NCBI GenBank assembly: GCA_004173455.1
Contig: SECL01000005.1
Span: 110,944-174,943, forward strand
Length of the DNA stretch: 64,000 bases
Origin: Moraxellaceae bacterium
GTDB taxonomy: Bacteria; Pseudomonadota; Gammaproteobacteria; Pseudomonadales; Moraxellaceae
Reading direction: 5' to 3'
The translations under genes were made by a program, and so were the position numbers. Below are positions 54,863-64,000 of this stretch, one piece after another; the first letter of the stretch is position 1; the number at the start of each line of letters is the position of its first letter. The notes beneath the pieces were generated by a model. It was not told where the DNA came from, ran no database searches, and saw only the letters and a program-made list of their open reading frames with translations.

Positions 54863-56728
54863 TTATTCATGCAGGATTTTATACACCGTACGCGCCAGCG
54901 CCTTACCAAAACCGGGCACCAAGGCCAACTCATTTTCCGAGGCTTTCAGCACTCCCTGTATACCGCCAAAATGCGTGAGCAAATCACGGCGGCGCTTTGG
55001 CCCAAGACCCGGAATCACTTCCAGCACTGAACCACCACGTTTTTTATCACGTTTGGCGCGATGCTTGGTAATGGCAAACCGATGCGCCTCATCCCGCACT
55101 TGCTGAATCAAATGCAGCGCCTTGTTATCACTTTCCAGCTGGATACTATGCCCATCGGTAAAGTGCAGGGTTTCCAATCCCGGCTTACGTCCTTCGCCCT
55201 TAGACACCCCAATCATAAAGGCTTCCAGTTGTAAATCCTGCATGACTTCCATGGCCATTTTGAGCTGGCCTTTGCCGCCATCAATTAGCAGCAAATCCGG
55301 TAAAGGCGCCTTTTTATAACGGCGGGTTAAAGCCTGACGCATGGCTGCATAATCATCGCCCGGGGTAATATCCTTAATGTCAAACTGACGATAATCACGT
55401 TTGCGCGCGCCGCCCTGATCAAACACCACACAAGACGCTACCGGGGATTCACCCATGGTATGACTAATGTCAAAACACTCAATCCGGTCAATTGGCCGCT
55501 CGACCATTTGCTGCAAGATGGCAAAACGGTCACGCAACTCCAGATGATTGGACAAGCGCGCATGCAGGGCATTTTCGGCATTCATCACGGCCAGTTCCAG
55601 CCATTCCGCGCGAGTTTCACGTACCTTGTTTTTAATTTGCACACGCTGGTCAAAATGCTGCCTTAAGCCCTGTTCCAGACTGGCAGCATCGGGCAATGGC
55701 ATGTTGACGATCAATTCTTCCGGCAGCTCATCGGCAAACTGGAAATAAAACGACGCCATAAATTCAGATAGCATGCAGCCTAGTTGCTCATCAGTCGTGA
55801 TTTGGCTATCGCCTGTTTCCTGATAGGCAGAGGCCAGATCCGGAAAAAATGCCTTACCACCCAGCATACGGCCACTGCGTACATTCATCACCTGCACGCA
55901 CACCACACCCGCTTGCTGGGCAATCGCCAGAATATCGGCCTCACCTTTGACTTTATACACCGCCTGCTGCGCCTGTACTTCACGTAGCAACCCGACACGA
56001 TCACGATAAAATACCGCTTCTTCAAACTTGAGCTGCTCGGCGGCGCGCTCCATATTGCCAATCAACTCCTGATTCAGCTCGCGGGTGTCGCCTTTCAAAA
56101 AACGAATGGTATGCGCCACATCCTGTGCATAATCTTCCGGACTGACCAGTCCCACACATGGCGCACGGCAGCGCTTGATCTGGTATTGCAAACACGGACG
56201 CTTACGCTGGGCAAAAAAATTGTTGTCGCACTGACGCACCATAAACAGCTTTTGCAGCACCAGCATGGTTTCACGCGCACTGGTGGCACTGGGATACGGC
56301 CCAAAAAACTTGCCTGCCTGATGCTGCCCCTTGCCGCGACCAGCCGCCAGCCGTGGATAAGGTTTGTCGCTGGACACAAACACATACAGATAGGATTTGT
56401 CATCACGCAGCATGATGTTATAGGGCGGACGGTGCTGCTTGATCAGGTTTTGTTCCAGCAGCAGCGCCTCGGTTTCACTGCGCACCACCATGGTTTCAAT
56501 GTGCACAATGCGAGCCACCAGCGCGCGCGTTTTGGGATGGTCAATGGTTTTGACAAAATAACTGGAAACCCGGTTTTTCAGGTTTTTGGCCTTGCCAACA
56601 TATAACAGCTCACCGTTTGCCCCCAGCATTTTATACACACCGGGCAGATTGGATAAGTTGGCAAGAATGGCACGGATATTGGCCGTAATATCGGCGCTGG
56701 ATTGCGGAAGCTTCAAGGATTCGATCAT
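54863..56728 (-). CDS. uvrC: excinuclease ABC subunit C
   Basis: Makes both incisions in nucleotide excision repair. 621 aa: GIY-YIG nuclease ([20 protein letters not shown]), cysteine region ([25 protein letters not shown]), UVR domain ([18 protein letters not shown]), RNase H-like C-terminal nuclease with [18 protein letters not shown] and [10 protein letters not shown], and tandem HhH ([18 protein letters not shown]). Complete. The AAAGG lies directly against the ATG at 56728, which is unusually tight; no better start. Confidence 0.97.
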   Translation of the reverse strand: MIESLKLPQSSADITANIRAILANLSNLPGVYKMLGANGELLYVGKAKNLKNRVSSYFVKTIDHPKTRALVARIVHIETMVVRSETEALLLEQNLIKQHRPPYNIMLRDDKSYLYVFVSSDKPYPRLAAGRGKGQHQAGKFFGPYPSATSARETMLVLQKLFMVRQCDNNFFAQRKRPCLQYQIKRCRAPCVGLVSPEDYAQDVAHTIRFLKGDTRELNQELIGNMERAAEQLKFEEAVFYRDRVGLLREVQAQQAVYKVKGEADILAIAQQAGVVCVQVMNVRSGRMLGGKAFFPDLASAYQETGDSQITTDEQLGCMLSEFMASFYFQFADELPEELIVNMPLPDAASLEQGLRQHFDQRVQIKNKVRETRAEWLELAVMNAENALHARLSNHLELRDRFAILQQMVERPIDRIECFDISHTMGESPVASCVVFDQGGARKRDYRQFDIKDITPGDDYAAMRQALTRRYKKAPLPDLLLIDGGKGQLKMAMEVMQDLQLEAFMIGVSKGEGRKPGLETLHFTDGHSIQLESDNKALHLIQQVRDEAHRFAITKHRAKRDKKRGGSVLEVIPGLGPKRRRDLLTHFGGIQGVLKASENELALVPGFGKALARTVYKILHE

Positions 56729-56910
56729 CCTTTATTAATGAGGTTAACTGGCTAAAATTCAAGCGTAAATTCAGGTTGTATTGTCGCCCAAATCACGATT
56801 TACCTTAGCGGCATTTTAGTGATGACAATAGGCAACCCACGTAAGCGTAGGTAACGAATTTTTGATAAAAACAGGCCTAATCTCAATGATAAAAATATGA
56901 GCCATAAAAA

Positions 56911-56946
56911 AACCTGAGCCACTATTTAAATAAGTCGGCTCAGGTT
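56911..56946 (-). terminator. terminator of lpxO
   Basis: 10-bp stem AACCTGAGCC/GGCTCAGGTT with a 16-nt loop, followed on the minus strand by a run of six T. Lies 25 bp beyond the lpxO stop. Confidence 0.85.
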
Positions 56947-56970
56947 GGCATCAATCTTAAACTTTAAAAA

Positions 56971-57879
56971 TCAGGCAAAGAAAATCAGATAAAAAATGCC
57001 ACCAAAAATCAGCCATTTTAATAAATAATATAGCGATCGATTGGTTTTTTTCAGGGCTTTGGCTCGTAAACGAACCTGATACAAGTAGCGAAATGCCTTG
57101 TTAATCCCACCGGTTTGGTCACCGACTTCATTGGGCGAACTGGCGGCAGTCATCACATTTTTGGAAAACCAGCGGTTAAAACTGGCTACCATTTTCGAGC
57201 TTAACGGACGCTCCACATCACAGAACAAAATAATCCGGTTCTGGTCAGTGGCATTTTCAGCAAAGTGCATAAAGGTTTCATCAAACACCACACTTTGTCC
57301 GTCACGCCAGCTATAACGCTCACCATCCACTTCAATAAAGCAGCGGTCATCATTGGGTGTCACCAAGCCCAAATGATAACGCAATGATCCCGCATACGGA
57401 TCACGATGTCGTACCAGTCGGCTACCCGGAGGCAACTCAGTAAACATGGCGGCCTTAATGGTGGGCAGGGTTTTGAGCAATGCCGTGGTTTTAGGGCACA
57501 GCTCCGCTGCTGAGGGGTGATGGCTGTCGTACCATTTTAAATAAAAGCGTTTCCAGCCGGTTTTAAAAAACGAGTTAAAGCCTGCATCATTATAAGTATC
57601 CGAGGCCTTGATTTCTCCCTGACTGGACAATGCCTGTGCCTCGTCACGGATCATTTGCCAGTTGGCATCTAATATCGCCAAATCATTTAAGTGACTGGTT
57701 TTGGCATCAATATACGGCTGGTTCGGCACTTTGGAAAACAGGTACATCCAGATATTGATGGGTGCCATAATGGTGGAATGATCCAGAATCTGGCGTTTGA
57801 GCGGTTGTTTTACCTTGCCACGTCGCTGCACATAAATTGCAGAAACAATAAAAATAGCCAGAATAATCCACTTGATCAT
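56971..57879 (-). CDS. lpxO: aspartyl/asparaginyl beta-hydroxylase, LpxO-like lipid A hydroxylase
   Basis: Fe(II)/2-oxoglutarate oxygenase that hydroxylates the secondary myristate of lipid A. 302 aa: N-terminal helix IKWIILAIFIVSAIYV anchors it, core LVRHRDPYAGSLRYHLGL with His-x-Asp, DETFMHFAENATDQNRIILFCD with the second His and 2-OG Arg, and a C-terminal helix (LLKWLIFGGIFYLIFF). ATG at 57879 is 6 nt from an AGCAGG; an upstream TTG at 57894 is less likely. Lipid A as substrate is inferred from close family likeness. Confidence 0.85.
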   Translation of the reverse strand: MIKWIILAIFIVSAIYVQRRGKVKQPLKRQILDHSTIMAPINIWMYLFSKVPNQPYIDAKTSHLNDLAILDANWQMIRDEAQALSSQGEIKASDTYNDAGFNSFFKTGWKRFYLKWYDSHHPSAAELCPKTTALLKTLPTIKAAMFTELPPGSRLVRHRDPYAGSLRYHLGLVTPNDDRCFIEVDGERYSWRDGQSVVFDETFMHFAENATDQNRIILFCDVERPLSSKMVASFNRWFSKNVMTAASSPNEVGDQTGGINKAFRYLYQVRLRAKALKKTNRSLYYLLKWLIFGGIFYLIFFA

Positions 57880-57984
57880 GTCATACCTGCTCAACGCAGC
57901 CTTAAAAATTGGCGCAATTTTAACACCAGCAGTTAAAGATTGATCGATATTTAAGAAATTTATCGCTTTGATGAATGTAAGTCA

Positions 57985-58012
57985 TAAAAAAAGCGGACAA
58001 TGAAGTCCGCTT
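57985..58012 (-). terminator. rho-independent terminator
   Basis: AAGCGGAC-AATGAA-GTCCGCTT stem with a run of seven T on the minus strand; 15 bp after the stop of the lipoprotein gene at 58028, separating it from lpxO. Confidence 0.88.
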
Positions 58013-58027
58013 GTATTGCTTACTTAG

Positions 58028-59131
58028 TTAGCAAAAAGATAAAGAGCCATAGCAATTTGGCGTAGCTGGTTGTGCTACATCAATAATGTCCGGATCAATA
58101 TTCCCTGTTTTGATTTTGGCTTTTTCAACGGCTTTATCGATGGCCGTAGCTGCTGCCTCATTATAAAAAGTACAGGTATTTTCCAAATTATGAATCACCA
58201 AACCAACCAACTTCGGATCTTTGCCAGTTGCCAACAATTGTTTTTTACCTGCGGCAATTGATTCAGCCGCAGTTATTTTACCCCCGCCCGCATCAGCACT
58301 AAATACCTTGCCCTGATATTCAATGCCAAATAGATATTGGATTTTGCCATTGGCGTCATAGTTTTTTAACGTTAATGCACCCCAGTTATAGCCTGCCCAT
58401 TGTTCTTTATCAACAATTGGCGCTGCAATAATATTTGCATCAAAGGCTATGTTAGCCCAATCCTGTAAATTTCTAGCACTTTTAACCTGAGTAGCACTAA
58501 TAGCTGGATCAAATTCAAGATAATTTTTATTGGCTACAGTGCTTACCGCGCGTAGACACTGAGCACCTTCTGGAAATTTTTCATTATTCAGCAAGATTTT
58601 GCCAGGCAAAGGAAGCTGGAGGTATTCAGCTTGTGTTATTTCACTGTATGTAACCAATCCGGCAATCGTAGGTGCAACTACAGGTGCAATGGCTTGCCCA
58701 TTTAGATCTATGGTTTTAAATTGATGTGTATACTCAAGATCGGTAGCACCAGCCTGATTATATGGCGTTAGTACCCAAGTATTGCCCTTGATTGATTTAA
58801 CGACGCTATCACGAATACCTTGAGAAATATCTACGGTTTTTGATGTCTCAGGCTCATACAGTGCTTTATCAGTCAAATAATAAGAGCTGTAATTATCGCC
58901 AAGACGAGTACTGTTTAAATATAGCAGGTCATTTTTTCGGGTTAAGGATAATTTTTCTCGGTCTTGATCATCCATGCTATCTAGTTCATACATGTATACT
59001 TTCGCTTCGCCATCAAAGAGTGTTGGTTTGGCACTCACTGCTGTATCATTCCCTGATCCACCACCGCCACCACATGCCGCTAAGGCCAACGCCAAGCCAA
59101 TAACTGGCGTTATCACCAACTGCTTTTTCAT
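58028..59131 (-). CDS. hypothetical lipoprotein
   Basis: 367 aa with type II signal peptide MKKQLVITPVIGLALALAAC (Cys20) and a Gly5 linker. Mature part, no domain known to me: polar, with four Cys (CLRAVS, CTFYN, and two at the C-terminus in NCYGSLSFC), which could form disulfides. Flanked by a terminator on one side and the fadB upstream region on the other. Cell-envelope location predicted; role unknown. Confidence 0.8.
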   Translation of the reverse strand: MKKQLVITPVIGLALALAACGGGGGSGNDTAVSAKPTLFDGEAKVYMYELDSMDDQDREKLSLTRKNDLLYLNSTRLGDNYSSYYLTDKALYEPETSKTVDISQGIRDSVVKSIKGNTWVLTPYNQAGATDLEYTHQFKTIDLNGQAIAPVVAPTIAGLVTYSEITQAEYLQLPLPGKILLNNEKFPEGAQCLRAVSTVANKNYLEFDPAISATQVKSARNLQDWANIAFDANIIAAPIVDKEQWAGYNWGALTLKNYDANGKIQYLFGIEYQGKVFSADAGGGKITAAESIAAGKKQLLATGKDPKLVGLVIHNLENTCTFYNEAAATAIDKAVEKAKIKTGNIDPDIIDVAQPATPNCYGSLSFC

Positions 59132-59472
59132 AGTTCAATCTCAAATGATTTAAAATTAATGCAATGCGATAAATTGCAAAGGATTTCACCGGCACTTTTT
59201 TCTAACAAGAAATTCAGTGGCAGCTATAGCCCTTTTAGTTAAATTATTTATTCATTATTGCTTCATAATTTTACAAAGCGTCACACAAAATGTCATGTAA
59301 ATTTTGCTGGGTTTAACAATTCGTGACCATTGCGTCATTAACTAAGCAATATCTATTGTCATTTTGCCTTCATCTTGGCGTAAACTTAGGGCAATTTTTA
59401 GCGCCCACGTCATCTTTAATGGCAAAGGCGTTTTACGTTTCTCAAAAGTCCTCCAAAAACAGGAGATTAGGC
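59132..59472. other. upstream region of fadBA
   Basis: 341 bp with no supportable gene; an open frame running into fadB from 59323 has no conserved residues. Must contain the fadBA promoter and that of the divergent lipoprotein. I do not see a PsrA- or FadR-like operator with confidence. Confidence 0.4.
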
Positions 59473-61626
59473 ATGATCCACTCTGGCAATGCCATTACCG
59501 TTCAGATGCTTTCGGACGGGATAGCAGAATTCCGCTTTGATTTACAAGGCGAATCCGTCAATAAATTTAACCGCGCTACCGTTGAAGACTTTGCTGCTGC
59601 GATTGCCGCAGTAAAAGGCAACAACGATATCAAGGGTTTGATCGTCACTAGCGGCAAATCCAGCTTTATCGTTGGTGCAGATATCACTGAATTTGGTGAC
59701 AATTTTGCGCAGGGTGAAGCCGCGATTGCTGAATGGTTAGGTCCAGTCAACAATATTTTTTCAAGCTTTGAAGACCTCGACATTCCTAAAGTTGCAGCCA
59801 TTAATGGTATTGCGCTGGGTGGCGGTTTTGAGCTGTGTTTGGTGTGTGACTACCGCGTGATGTCAACTGCGGCGCAAGTGGGCTTACCTGAAGTAAAACT
59901 GGGCTTGTTCCCGGGCTTTGGTGGCACCGTTCGCTTATCGCGTGTGATTGGTATTGATAATGCGGTTGAGTGGATTGCCACTGGCGCCCAGAAAAAACCA
60001 GCAGCAGCGCTCAAAGATGGTGCGGTGGATGCGGTGGTTGAGCCTGCCAAGCTACAAGATGCGGCGATTGATCTGGTGAAGCAAGCCCTTGCTGGCAAGC
60101 TGGATTGGAAGGCTAAGCGTCAGGAAAAATTAGACCCTGTAAAACTAAACCCATTAGAACAAATGATGGCGTTTAACAGCTCTCGCGGCATGGTTCTGGC
60201 CAAGGCCAATCCAGCGCAATATCCAGCGCCTAAACTGGTGCTAGATGCGTTGCAGGCGTCTGTAGGCTTAACCCGTGATGAAGCTCTCAAAGTAGAAGCA
60301 CAAGGCTTTGCCAAAGCAGCCGTTACACCACAATCTGGTGCGTTGATTGGCTTGTTCATGAGCGACCAGCTGGTTAAAAAAATCAGTAAGAAACATGAGA
60401 AAAATGCCCATCCGGTGAACATGGCTGCCGTACTTGGCGCGGGTATCATGGGTGGTGGTATTGCTTACCAGTCTGCCAGCAAAGGCACGCCAATTATCAT
60501 GAAAGATATTGGTAACCCACAACTGGCGCTGGGCATGAGCGAAGCCAATGCCTTGTTGTCCAAGCAGGTTGAACGTAAGCGTTTGACTCCAGCGAAAATG
60601 GGCGAAATTTTCGCACGTATTCGTCCAACGCTCAGCTATGACGAATTCAAAGACGTGGATATCGTCATTGAAGCCGTGACTGAAAATCCAAAAATCAAAG
60701 AAGCCGTATTGGCAGATGCTGAGAAATCTGTACGCGAAAACACCATTATTGCGTCCAATACCTCGACCATTTCCATTACTCGTCTGGCCAATGCACTGCA
60801 ACGTCCAGAAAACTTTGTGGGCATGCACTTCTTTAACCCCGTTCACATGATGCCATTGGTTGAAGTGATCCGTGGTGCCAAGTCTTCTGACGAAGCTGTT
60901 GCTACGACTGTTGCATTGGCACAAAAAATGGGTAAAACCCCAATCGTTGTCAATGACTGCCCAGGCTTCCTGGTAAACCGCGTGTTGTTCCCTTACTTTG
61001 GTGCGTTCGACCTGTTGCTTAAAGACGGTGCGGACTTCCAGCAAATTGATAAAGTAATGGAAAAATTCGGCTGGCCAATGGGTCCTGCTTACCTGATCGA
61101 CGTGGTGGGTATTGATACTGGTGTACATGGTGCTGAAGTCATGGCGGAGGGTTTCCCTGACCGCATGAAGCCTAGCTACAAGGGCGCCATCGAAATCATG
61201 TATGACAACAAGCGTCTGGGTCAGAAAAACGACATCGGTTTTTATCAGTATGCACTGGACAAAAAAGGCAAAAAAGCCAAGAAAGTTGATCCAGCGTCTT
61301 ATGAACTGATCGCGCCAATGGTGACTGGCGAAAAACGTGCGTTTGACGACCAGGAAATCATTGACCGCATGATGATTGCCCTGTGCAACGAAACCGTTCG
61401 CTGCCTAGAAGACAACATTGTGGCTACCCCTGCGGAAGCCGACATGGCGATGATTATGGGTATTGGTTTCCCGCCATTCCGTGGTGGCCCATGCCGCTAT
61501 ATCGATCAGACTGGCGTGGCTGAATATGTAGCCAAGTGCGACCAGTATGCCCAACTTGGCAAAGCTTATGAAGCGCCACAAATGTTGCGTGACATGGCTG
61601 CCAACAACAAGAAATTTTACGGTTAA
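59473..61626 (+). CDS. fadB: fatty acid oxidation complex alpha subunit FadB
   Basis: Enoyl-CoA hydratase and 3-hydroxyacyl-CoA dehydrogenase of beta-oxidation, the alpha part of an alpha2beta2 complex. 717 aa: hydratase with [19 protein letters not shown] and [14 protein letters not shown], dehydrogenase with [47 protein letters not shown] and the [12 protein letters not shown] segment. ATG at 59473 has AGGAG 7 nt upstream and gives the standard length; the in-frame upstream 50 codons are not conserved. Confidence 0.97.
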   Translation: MIHSGNAITVQMLSDGIAEFRFDLQGESVNKFNRATVEDFAAAIAAVKGNNDIKGLIVTSGKSSFIVGADITEFGDNFAQGEAAIAEWLGPVNNIFSSFEDLDIPKVAAINGIALGGGFELCLVCDYRVMSTAAQVGLPEVKLGLFPGFGGTVRLSRVIGIDNAVEWIATGAQKKPAAALKDGAVDAVVEPAKLQDAAIDLVKQALAGKLDWKAKRQEKLDPVKLNPLEQMMAFNSSRGMVLAKANPAQYPAPKLVLDALQASVGLTRDEALKVEAQGFAKAAVTPQSGALIGLFMSDQLVKKISKKHEKNAHPVNMAAVLGAGIMGGGIAYQSASKGTPIIMKDIGNPQLALGMSEANALLSKQVERKRLTPAKMGEIFARIRPTLSYDEFKDVDIVIEAVTENPKIKEAVLADAEKSVRENTIIASNTSTISITRLANALQRPENFVGMHFFNPVHMMPLVEVIRGAKSSDEAVATTVALAQKMGKTPIVVNDCPGFLVNRVLFPYFGAFDLLLKDGADFQQIDKVMEKFGWPMGPAYLIDVVGIDTGVHGAEVMAEGFPDRMKPSYKGAIEIMYDNKRLGQKNDIGFYQYALDKKGKKAKKVDPASYELIAPMVTGEKRAFDDQEIIDRMMIALCNETVRCLEDNIVATPAEADMAMIMGIGFPPFRGGPCRYIDQTGVAEYVAKCDQYAQLGKAYEAPQMLRDMAANNKKFYG

Positions 61627-62814
<1,188 letters not shown>

Positions 62815-62830
62815 GATTTGATAGTGCGGT

Positions 62831-62862
62831 AAAAAATCCCTGCTTTGTGCGGGGATTTTTAC
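62831..62862 (+). terminator. fadBA terminator
   Basis: 9-bp stem AAAAATCCC/GGGATTTTT (62832-62840 with 62852-62860), 11-nt loop. 17 bp after the fadA stop. Confidence 0.85.
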
Positions 62863-62887
62863 ACTAAATCTCCAAATGAAAGAACGG

Positions 62888-62954
62888 CAAAGAGAAATTG
62901 ATAAACCCCAACCTAAGCAAGATCGGGGGATGGATTTTGCTTAGGTTGGGGTTT
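62888..62954. repeat. 50-bp direct repeat copy 1 with 16-bp hairpin
   Basis: 62888-62937 matches 63457-63506 at 46 of 50 bases by hand. Copy 1 also carries a perfect 16-bp inverted repeat (AAACCCCAACCTAAGC at 62903-62918 with 62939-62954) around a 20-nt loop. Not followed by a clear T-run, so not an ordinary terminator. Confidence 0.75.
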
Positions 62955-62996
62955 ATTTAGATATTATTTATTAAGTTCAAAAAATTTGTATATAAA

Positions 62997-63407
62997 CTAA
63001 TCAAGAAGCCCTCGCCAATTAGTTGATAAAAATTGAATATTATTTTCTTCCACTATTCCAGAGCTAATAAGATTCATATTTTCTGCAATTATGACTAACT
63101 CTATAGATGAATCATTAAATATAAAATTAAAAGTAAACTTTCTATCTTCTAACTGTTGAATGAGGATATCAGTGATAAAAAACTGTCCATTAAATAAATC
63201 ATCATTGATGCTTAATTTAGTAACAGATGGTGTTTCAAAAATAAGTAATGCTTTTTCAAGTGAATATAGTTCACAGTCATAATCAGAAAAAAGTTGCACA
63301 TATAAAATAAACTTTACTTCCATAGAATTCGGATTGCTGTCTAGAAGAAAACCAAACAGTCTTGCATCATGTAATTTAGATATTATTTTTTCAAAATTAT
63401 TTATCAT
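62997..63407 (-). CDS. hypothetical protein, immunity-like
   Basis: 136 aa, AT-rich, soluble, acidic. Opens MINNFEKIISKLHDARLFGF, and the LHDA motif followed by alternating strands resembles several small immunity-type proteins of polymorphic toxin loci; no family can be named. ATG at 63407 follows GGAG at 7 nt; an upstream start at 63422 lacks one. The gene is bracketed by the two copies of the 50-bp repeat. Confidence 0.6.
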   Translation of the reverse strand: MINNFEKIISKLHDARLFGFLLDSNPNSMEVKFILYVQLFSDYDCELYSLEKALLIFETPSVTKLSINDDLFNGQFFITDILIQQLEDRKFTFNFIFNDSSIELVIIAENMNLISSGIVEENNIQFLSTNWRGLLD

Positions 63408-63456
63408 GGTGCTACTCCACAACCACCAAAAGCATATTTTTGCATTACATACCGAC

Positions 63457-63506
63457 CAAAGAGAAACTGATAAGCCCCAACCTAAGCAAGATCAGGGTAT
63501 GGATTT
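63457..63506. repeat. 50-bp direct repeat copy 2
   Basis: Direct repeat of 62888-62937 (four mismatches). Its right side is degenerate: the strong hairpin arm of copy 1 is replaced by GAGGTGGTAGCTTATT, which pairs only partly. Confidence 0.75.
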
Positions 63507-63517
63507 GAGGTGGTAGC

Positions 63518-63884
63518 TTATTGAGTATTATTGTATTTATCTCTAGCTTGTTGCAGTAAATCTCTTTTGATGCTGTCGTATGTTTCGACTGAATCAAGAT
63601 TTTTTTCAGAAAAAGTATAGAAATCATCTATGACTTGATCATTTGGATCAAAATACGTTGTAGTAATGGTTGTATCATCATTGATACGATAATAAAGCAT
63701 TTCATCATTTTGATTATAATATAGACTTTTTGAAAATGGTTTTTCTGTGAAAGATGGCTGGTGGATCATCCAACTTATTTTTTTAAATTCGCCATCTATG
63801 AGTTTATAATCTGTATAACCTACTCTGTTATCTGATCTTTCAGTTTCTCCTGCTTGATATAAATTTCTATAAGCAATAGTTTTA
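63518..63884 (-). pseudogene. 3' part of a gene interrupted by an IS1595-family element
   Basis: A frame open from the IS edge to a stop at 63518 reads STTAPKTIAYRNLYQAG ... KLIDGEFKKISW, then MIHQPSFTEKPFSKSL and on to KYNNTQ, about 120 codons. No start codon precedes the internal ATG at 63769, and the frame is coherent up to the IS end at 63885, so the 5' part probably lies beyond the insertion. Acidic, Asp/Tyr-rich, function unknown. Confidence 0.6.
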
Positions 63885-64000
63885 GGGGCTGTAGTAGATT
63901 AGCTTTATGTTAGTCTACAAAAATGAATATAACGAATTGTAAGTTAAGCAAAAAAGTACAGAAAAAGTTACTTGAGTATTTTGTGCTTGAAGTGACGGCT
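63885..64000 (+). mobile_element. IS1595-family insertion sequence, left end (partial)
   Basis: The terminal sequence starts GGGGCTGTAGTAGATTAG at 63885, an end type I associate with IS1016/IS1595 elements. The transposase gene begins 38 bp in. The right end and target duplication are outside the window. Confidence 0.7.
63923..64000 (+). CDS. IS1595-family transposase (N-terminal fragment)
   Basis: 26 residues visible: MNITNCKLSKKVQKKLL then EYFVLEVTA, the standard start of the IS1595-type DDE transposases common in Acinetobacter and relatives (conserved K-x-x-QKKLLE-x-FVLEVTAR). The zinc ribbon and catalytic domain lie beyond the window. Confidence 0.75.
   Translation, partial: MNITNCKLSKKVQKKLLEYFVLEVTA

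Noticed and set aside
56820..56870. Sequence GCAACCCACGTAAGCGTAGGTAACG as another palindromic-repeat copy
   Set aside because: Lacks the TGAGC and GCGCAAG ends shared by the other copies.
59323..59472. 50-codon N-terminal extension of FadB
   Set aside because: FadB homologues start at the Met at 59473, which has a proper AGGAG; the extension is not conserved.
62903..62954. Hairpin in repeat copy 1 as an ordinary terminator
   Set aside because: No T-run follows on either strand and the fadBA terminator already lies at 62831.

Overview
The window reads as chromosomal DNA of a Moraxellaceae gammaproteobacterium close to Acinetobacter or Alkanindiges. This rests on recognisable gene products and gene order: pcnB-folK-panB; mazG, relA, rlmD, cysM and a GacS/BarA-type kinase close together; tpiA-secG-tRNA-Leu-tRNA-fMet-rimP-nusA-infB-rbfA-truB; pilBCD-coaE; and a fadB-fadA operon whose FadB start resembles Acinetobacter FadB. 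The genus is an inference; no rRNA gene is present.

Layout. 1-3.2 kb: pantothenate, folate and RNA-polyadenylation genes plus a small ComEA-like protein. 3.4-6.2 kb: a stand-alone MmeI-type restriction-methylation enzyme. 6.2-15.4 kb: mazG, two tandem secreted paralogues, relA, rlmD, a DEDD exonuclease, a TehB-like methyltransferase and cysM. 15.7-19.5 kb: hybrid kinase and a crotonase. 19.5-23.4 kb: an accessory island, a graveyard of displaced Rhs C-terminal tips, each followed by a small membrane or lipoprotein gene (probable immunity genes), bounded by a second, diverged copy of the crotonase 3' end. 23.6-30.4 kb: metabolic genes, a SulP transporter and a secreted SRPBCC-like protein. 30.4-32.7 kb: a small AT-rich accessory patch (RHH regulator with an operator-like palindrome, secreted protein, gene remnant) and a truncated Hsp20 gene around truB. 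32.8-39.9 kb: the translation cluster. 40.0-45.5 kb: type IV pilus assembly genes and coaE. 45.5-59.1 kb: EamA transporter, rlmB, ppnP, recN, yqgE-ruvX, an ABC exporter, pgsA, thioesterase, uvrC, lpxO and a lipoprotein. 59.5-62.8 kb: fadBA. 62.8-64 kb: a second small accessory patch with a 50-bp repeat pair, an immunity-like gene and a gene cut by an IS1595-family element that runs off the window.

Most of the window is housekeeping. The most interesting material is (i) the Rhs tip/immunity array and its crotonase scar, (ii) a family of short palindromic repeats with compensatory stem changes, two copies of which interrupt an Rhs core, (iii) the RHH/secreted-protein pair with an operator overlapping its promoter, and (iv) the MmeI-like enzyme. 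No CRISPR array, complete prophage or complete IS was seen.
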